A stretch of DNA of 64,000 nt from Paraburkholderia sp. LEh10. GTDB taxonomy: Bacteria; Pseudomonadota; Gammaproteobacteria; Burkholderiales; Burkholderiaceae. A program made the translations under genes and the position numbers. Shown here piece after piece: positions 61,673 to 64,000 of this stretch. The stretch is taken from assembly GCF_017814945.1 (NCBI RefSeq), contig NZ_JAGIPX010000026.1:1-64000 (forward strand), in the 5' to 3' direction. How positions within the stretch are numbered: the first letter of the stretch is position 1; every line of letters starts with the position of its first letter. Below the pieces are notes generated by a model. That model saw only the letters and a list, made by a program, of their open reading frames with translations. It ran no database searches and was not told the DNA's origin.

Positions 61673-62391
61673 GGCGCGAGCCGCGCGGGCGGCCAGTGAA
61701 GGGCAGGGAAGCTTTCATCATAGGTTCAGTGCGGGATTTGATCGCGCGCAATGCAACAACATGTATAGGCCAGCCCGAACCCGGCGGGCACGAGGCGTTT
61801 AGTCTGACAAGTGAGCTATTCAGCGACGAATTCAGAAGCGCAAACGTACACAAAAGTATAAAGACAATCATTTTTTTCAAGCGGCCTTGGTATTTGCACT
61901 CGTTTGTGACGTATATGAGTTAATTTCGTTCGTCTAAAGCATTCTGACGAGTTGCCTTTTCGCGGATTTGCTTCGAAAATTGCGCCACATAAATAAACAG
62001 CCCGTCATGATCGGGCGAAATCCGCGCGAGGAGCCGGGCATTGCACGCCATGCAAGCCAGGCCAGACCCTCGGGCAGACCAGCGGAGCACCACGGAGCCA
62101 TGAACGCCGTCTTGCTGCCGCAGCATTATCTACGGGGTAGGCTTCGAAAATGCCGGTCATTGACGTCGTCCATTGCGCGCTCACAGCAGCGGCCTCGCGC
62201 CGCGCATGCAGCACACGCCGTCCGGCGCGCCCGCCGCGGCGCTACACGCCGGCAGCATCGCTCATGCCGAGCGCTTCCCGCTTTCCCATCGACCGCGAGC
62301 ACGCGTTGCGCGGCCACGCGAGCGGGCTCTAAAGATCGGTCGCGCGCCGCCGTAAACACGTAAGAGCCCACTCCGTTTCCAGTCCGCCGCC
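61673..62391. other. 719-bp intergenic region with nested hairpin
   Basis: No convincing gene lies here; the short frames have poor composition. CGCGGATTT (61961-61969) pairs with AAATCCGCG (62018-62026), enclosing a second hairpin GCCCG-TCATGAT-CGGGC (62000-62016). The region is upstream of the response regulator/CheC/GGDEF operon and likely holds its promoter. The nested structure could be a leader RNA element, but no known riboswitch class was recognised. Confidence 0.4.
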
Positions 62392-62760
62392 ATGTCTTTG
62401 CCCATTGTGATCGCCGATGATTCGCTGCTTGCCCGCAAGGTGCTCACCAAGGCATTGCCGCAGGACTGGGACGTCGACATCACCTACGCGTCCAACGGGC
62501 GCGAAGCGCTCGACCATTATCGCAACGGCCGCGCATCGGTGATGTTTCTCGACCTGACGATGCCCGACATGACGGGTTATCAGGTTCTGGAGGCCCTGCA
62601 GCACGAGGACCTGAACACATTCGTGATCGTCGTGTCCGCCGATGTCCAGCCGATGGCGAGGGAACGCGTGCGCACGCTTGGCGCCATTGCGTTCATCGCC
62701 AAGCCCGTGACAACGGAGGCGGTGCTTCCCATCCTCAAGGAGTACGGGTTGTATGTCTGA
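62392..62760 (+). CDS. single-domain response regulator (CheY-like)
   Basis: A 122-residue receiver. The acidic pair is in IVIADDSLLARK, the phospho-accepting Asp in VMFLDLTMPDMTGYQVL, the switch Ser in VIVVSADVQPMA and the Lys in AFIAKPVT. No output domain. Its stop overlaps the CheC-like start by 8 bases, so it is translationally coupled, and the CheC-like protein may be its phosphatase. Confidence 0.92.
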   Translation: MSLPIVIADDSLLARKVLTKALPQDWDVDITYASNGREALDHYRNGRASVMFLDLTMPDMTGYQVLEALQHEDLNTFVIVVSADVQPMARERVRTLGAIAFIAKPVTTEAVLPILKEYGLYV

Positions 62761-63376
62761 GCCAGTCCTCAACGAAGACCAGCGCGACGCGCTGCAGGAG
62801 GTCGCCAATCTGGCGATGGGCCAGGCCGCGACGCGACTTGCCGTCCTGCTGGATGCGTTCATCGAACTGTCGGTGCCGCGCGTGCGCGTGGTGGCCGTGT
62901 GCGAGGCCGCGCAGGCGCTGCGCGACATGACGGGTATCAGCGAGGCGGTGAGCGCCGTGCGGCAGGGATTTCGCTCCGACATCAAGGGCGAGGCGCTCGT
63001 GATCTGCCGCAGCGGCAGCATCGAGCAGTTGTGCGCGCTCGTGAGCGATCCGTACGCGAAGTCCGCATACGAGGCGACCACGCAGGAAGAAGTCGTATTC
63101 GACGTCGCGAACATCCTGACGGGCGCGTGCGTGTCGTGCATTCTCGAGCAACTCGGCCGCACGCCGGTGTTTTCGCAGCCGGGCCTGCTCGGCTCTGCGA
63201 TGTCGCTCGACGACGTGTTCCAGCCGAACCTGCTCGCCTGGGAGATCGCGCTGCTCGTCGAAGTGAATTTCGCGTTAGAGGATCAGAGCTTCCGCGCCCA
63301 TCTCGTGATGCTGATGGCGGAAGACTCGATCCGTCATTTGAGCACGGCGCTGGACGCGCTGCTTTCCAGCATATGA
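62753..63376 (+). CDS. CheC-like phosphatase
   Basis: A 207-residue CheC/CheX-family protein. Two repeated active-site helices are visible: DALQEVANLAMGQAATRLAVLL (DxxxExxN form, residues about 11-30) and EVVFDVANILTGACVSCILEQL (ExxxDxxN form, about 113-134). CheC dephosphorylates CheY-P. It lies between the CheY-like and GGDEF genes with overlaps at both ends, which ties it to control of the diguanylate cyclase rather than to flagellar taxis; no che genes are nearby. Confidence 0.85.
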   Translation: MSEPVLNEDQRDALQEVANLAMGQAATRLAVLLDAFIELSVPRVRVVAVCEAAQALRDMTGISEAVSAVRQGFRSDIKGEALVICRSGSIEQLCALVSDPYAKSAYEATTQEEVVFDVANILTGACVSCILEQLGRTPVFSQPGLLGSAMSLDDVFQPNLLAWEIALLVEVNFALEDQSFRAHLVMLMAEDSIRHLSTALDALLSSI

Positions 63377-64000
63377 ACGCGCCGCTTCCCACCTTGAGCG
63401 ACCTGGTCGTCGAACGGGTCGGCTTCGGCATTTTCGTGCTCGACCGTCAGATGAACGTGCTGATGTGGAACCGCTTTATGCAGGACCACAGCGGCCACTC
63501 GGCGCAGCAGGTGGTCGGCAAGTCGATCTTCGCGAGCTTTCCTGAGTTGCCGCGCGTGTGGCTCACTCGCAAGCTCGAAAGCGTGTTTCAACTCGGCAGC
63601 TTCGCGTTCAGTTCGTGGGAGCAGCGGCCGTATCTGTTCAGGTTCGATCACGATCGGCCGATCACGGGCGGCGTCGATTACATGCAGCAGGACTGCACGT
63701 TCATGCCGCTCATGCGCGAGCGCGAGGTGGAAGCCGTCTGCGTGACGATCTCAGACGTGACGCACGTGAGCATCATGCAGCGCGAGCGCGAAGAGGCCGT
63801 CGCGAAGCTACAGGAGTACGCGGACCGCGACGGTCTGACGGGCATCGCGAACCGGCGCTTCTTCGAAGCGCGGCTGCGCGACGAGTACACACGCTGGCAG
63901 CGATACGGCGGCGAGCTGTCGGTCCTGCTGTTCGATCTCGACCACTTCAAGAAGATCAATGACCAGTTCGGCCACGTCGTCGGCGATACCGTGCTGCGCG
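63373..64000 (+). CDS. PAS-GGDEF diguanylate cyclase (partial)
   Basis: The visible 209 residues, cut by the window end, hold an N-terminal PAS domain (residues about 8-130: LVVERVGFGIFVLDRQMNVLMWN, GKSIFASFPELP), a short helix with coiled-coil character, and the beginning of a GGDEF domain (YADRDGLTGIANRRFFEARL, LLFDLDHFKKINDQFGHVVGD). The GGDEF signature itself lies beyond the edge, so activity cannot be judged. The start overlaps the CheC stop as ATGA, making a three-gene operon likely feeding c-di-GMP signalling. Confidence 0.9.
   Translation, partial: MNAPLPTLSDLVVERVGFGIFVLDRQMNVLMWNRFMQDHSGHSAQQVVGKSIFASFPELPRVWLTRKLESVFQLGSFAFSSWEQRPYLFRFDHDRPITGGVDYMQQDCTFMPLMREREVEAVCVTISDVTHVSIMQREREEAVAKLQEYADRDGLTGIANRRFFEARLRDEYTRWQRYGGELSVLLFDLDHFKKINDQFGHVVGDTVLR

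Noticed and set aside
61662..61880. 72-codon minus-strand frame before the Cache hybrid kinase
   Set aside because: Apart from a hydrophobic start it has no domain or conserved pattern and overlaps the kinase 5' region; coding support is too weak.

Overview
The window is GC-rich DNA of a Burkholderiaceae bacterium, most like Paraburkholderia. The signs are DUF4148- and DUF2242-type exported proteins, a SYLF lipoprotein, an HpnR-type hopanoid C-3 methylase, many GntR/AraC/LysR/MarR regulators, and a secondary-chromosome (chromid) or megaplasmid type replication and partition locus. No rRNA, tRNA, CRISPR array or insertion sequence was recognised.

Layout. 0-8.5 kb: FCD-type GntR regulator, L-asparaginase II, small exported proteins, two lipoproteins, a GlxA/AraC regulator divergent from a short-chain dehydrogenase, and an AstE/AspA-family hydrolase without a start codon. 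8.7-17 kb: HD-domain protein, regulators, and an aromatic hydroxylation cluster (HpaR-like MarR, DUF2783, FAD monooxygenase, MFS transporter, LuxR). 17-21.5 kb: SBP56/methanethiol-oxidase protein with a membrane protein, then cytochrome b561 and two YceI proteins. 21.6-30 kb: a double-glycine leader peptide, MazG-like enzyme, penicillin acylase, XRE-cupin/GNAT pair, ankyrin/LdcA pair, MFS exporter. 30-46 kb: hpnR, dehydrogenases, a GAF hybrid kinase, a decayed MFS/LysR pair, a TetR unit, a third YceI protein, and kbl-tdh with its divergent XRE-cupin regulator.

46-55 kb is the replication core. In order: a gene behind a near-perfect LexA box (46335-46727), a tyrosine-recombinase-like protein lacking the nucleophilic tyrosine, a KfrA-like coiled-coil protein with a terminal zinc ribbon, about 1.4 kb with 20 same-direction 17-bp iterons (consensus GGTGAGNNTTTTCGGGA), a Rep_3-type initiator, and parB-parA with four palindromic parS-like sites (core TTATGCGCATAA). 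55-64 kb: arsC, an orphan sulfonate-binding protein, a DnaA-box cluster, a flavin reductase, a Cache-domain hybrid kinase, and a response regulator/CheC/PAS-GGDEF operon cut by the window end.

The most unusual observation is that iterons are not confined to the origin. At least a dozen copies, four of them exact consensus matches, lie in non-coding gaps or at gene ends from 8.6 to 48 kb. Almost all are in the orientation opposite to the core array, and I found none on the parAB side. These satellite iterons could titrate the initiator, handcuff the origin, or mark past rearrangement of the origin.
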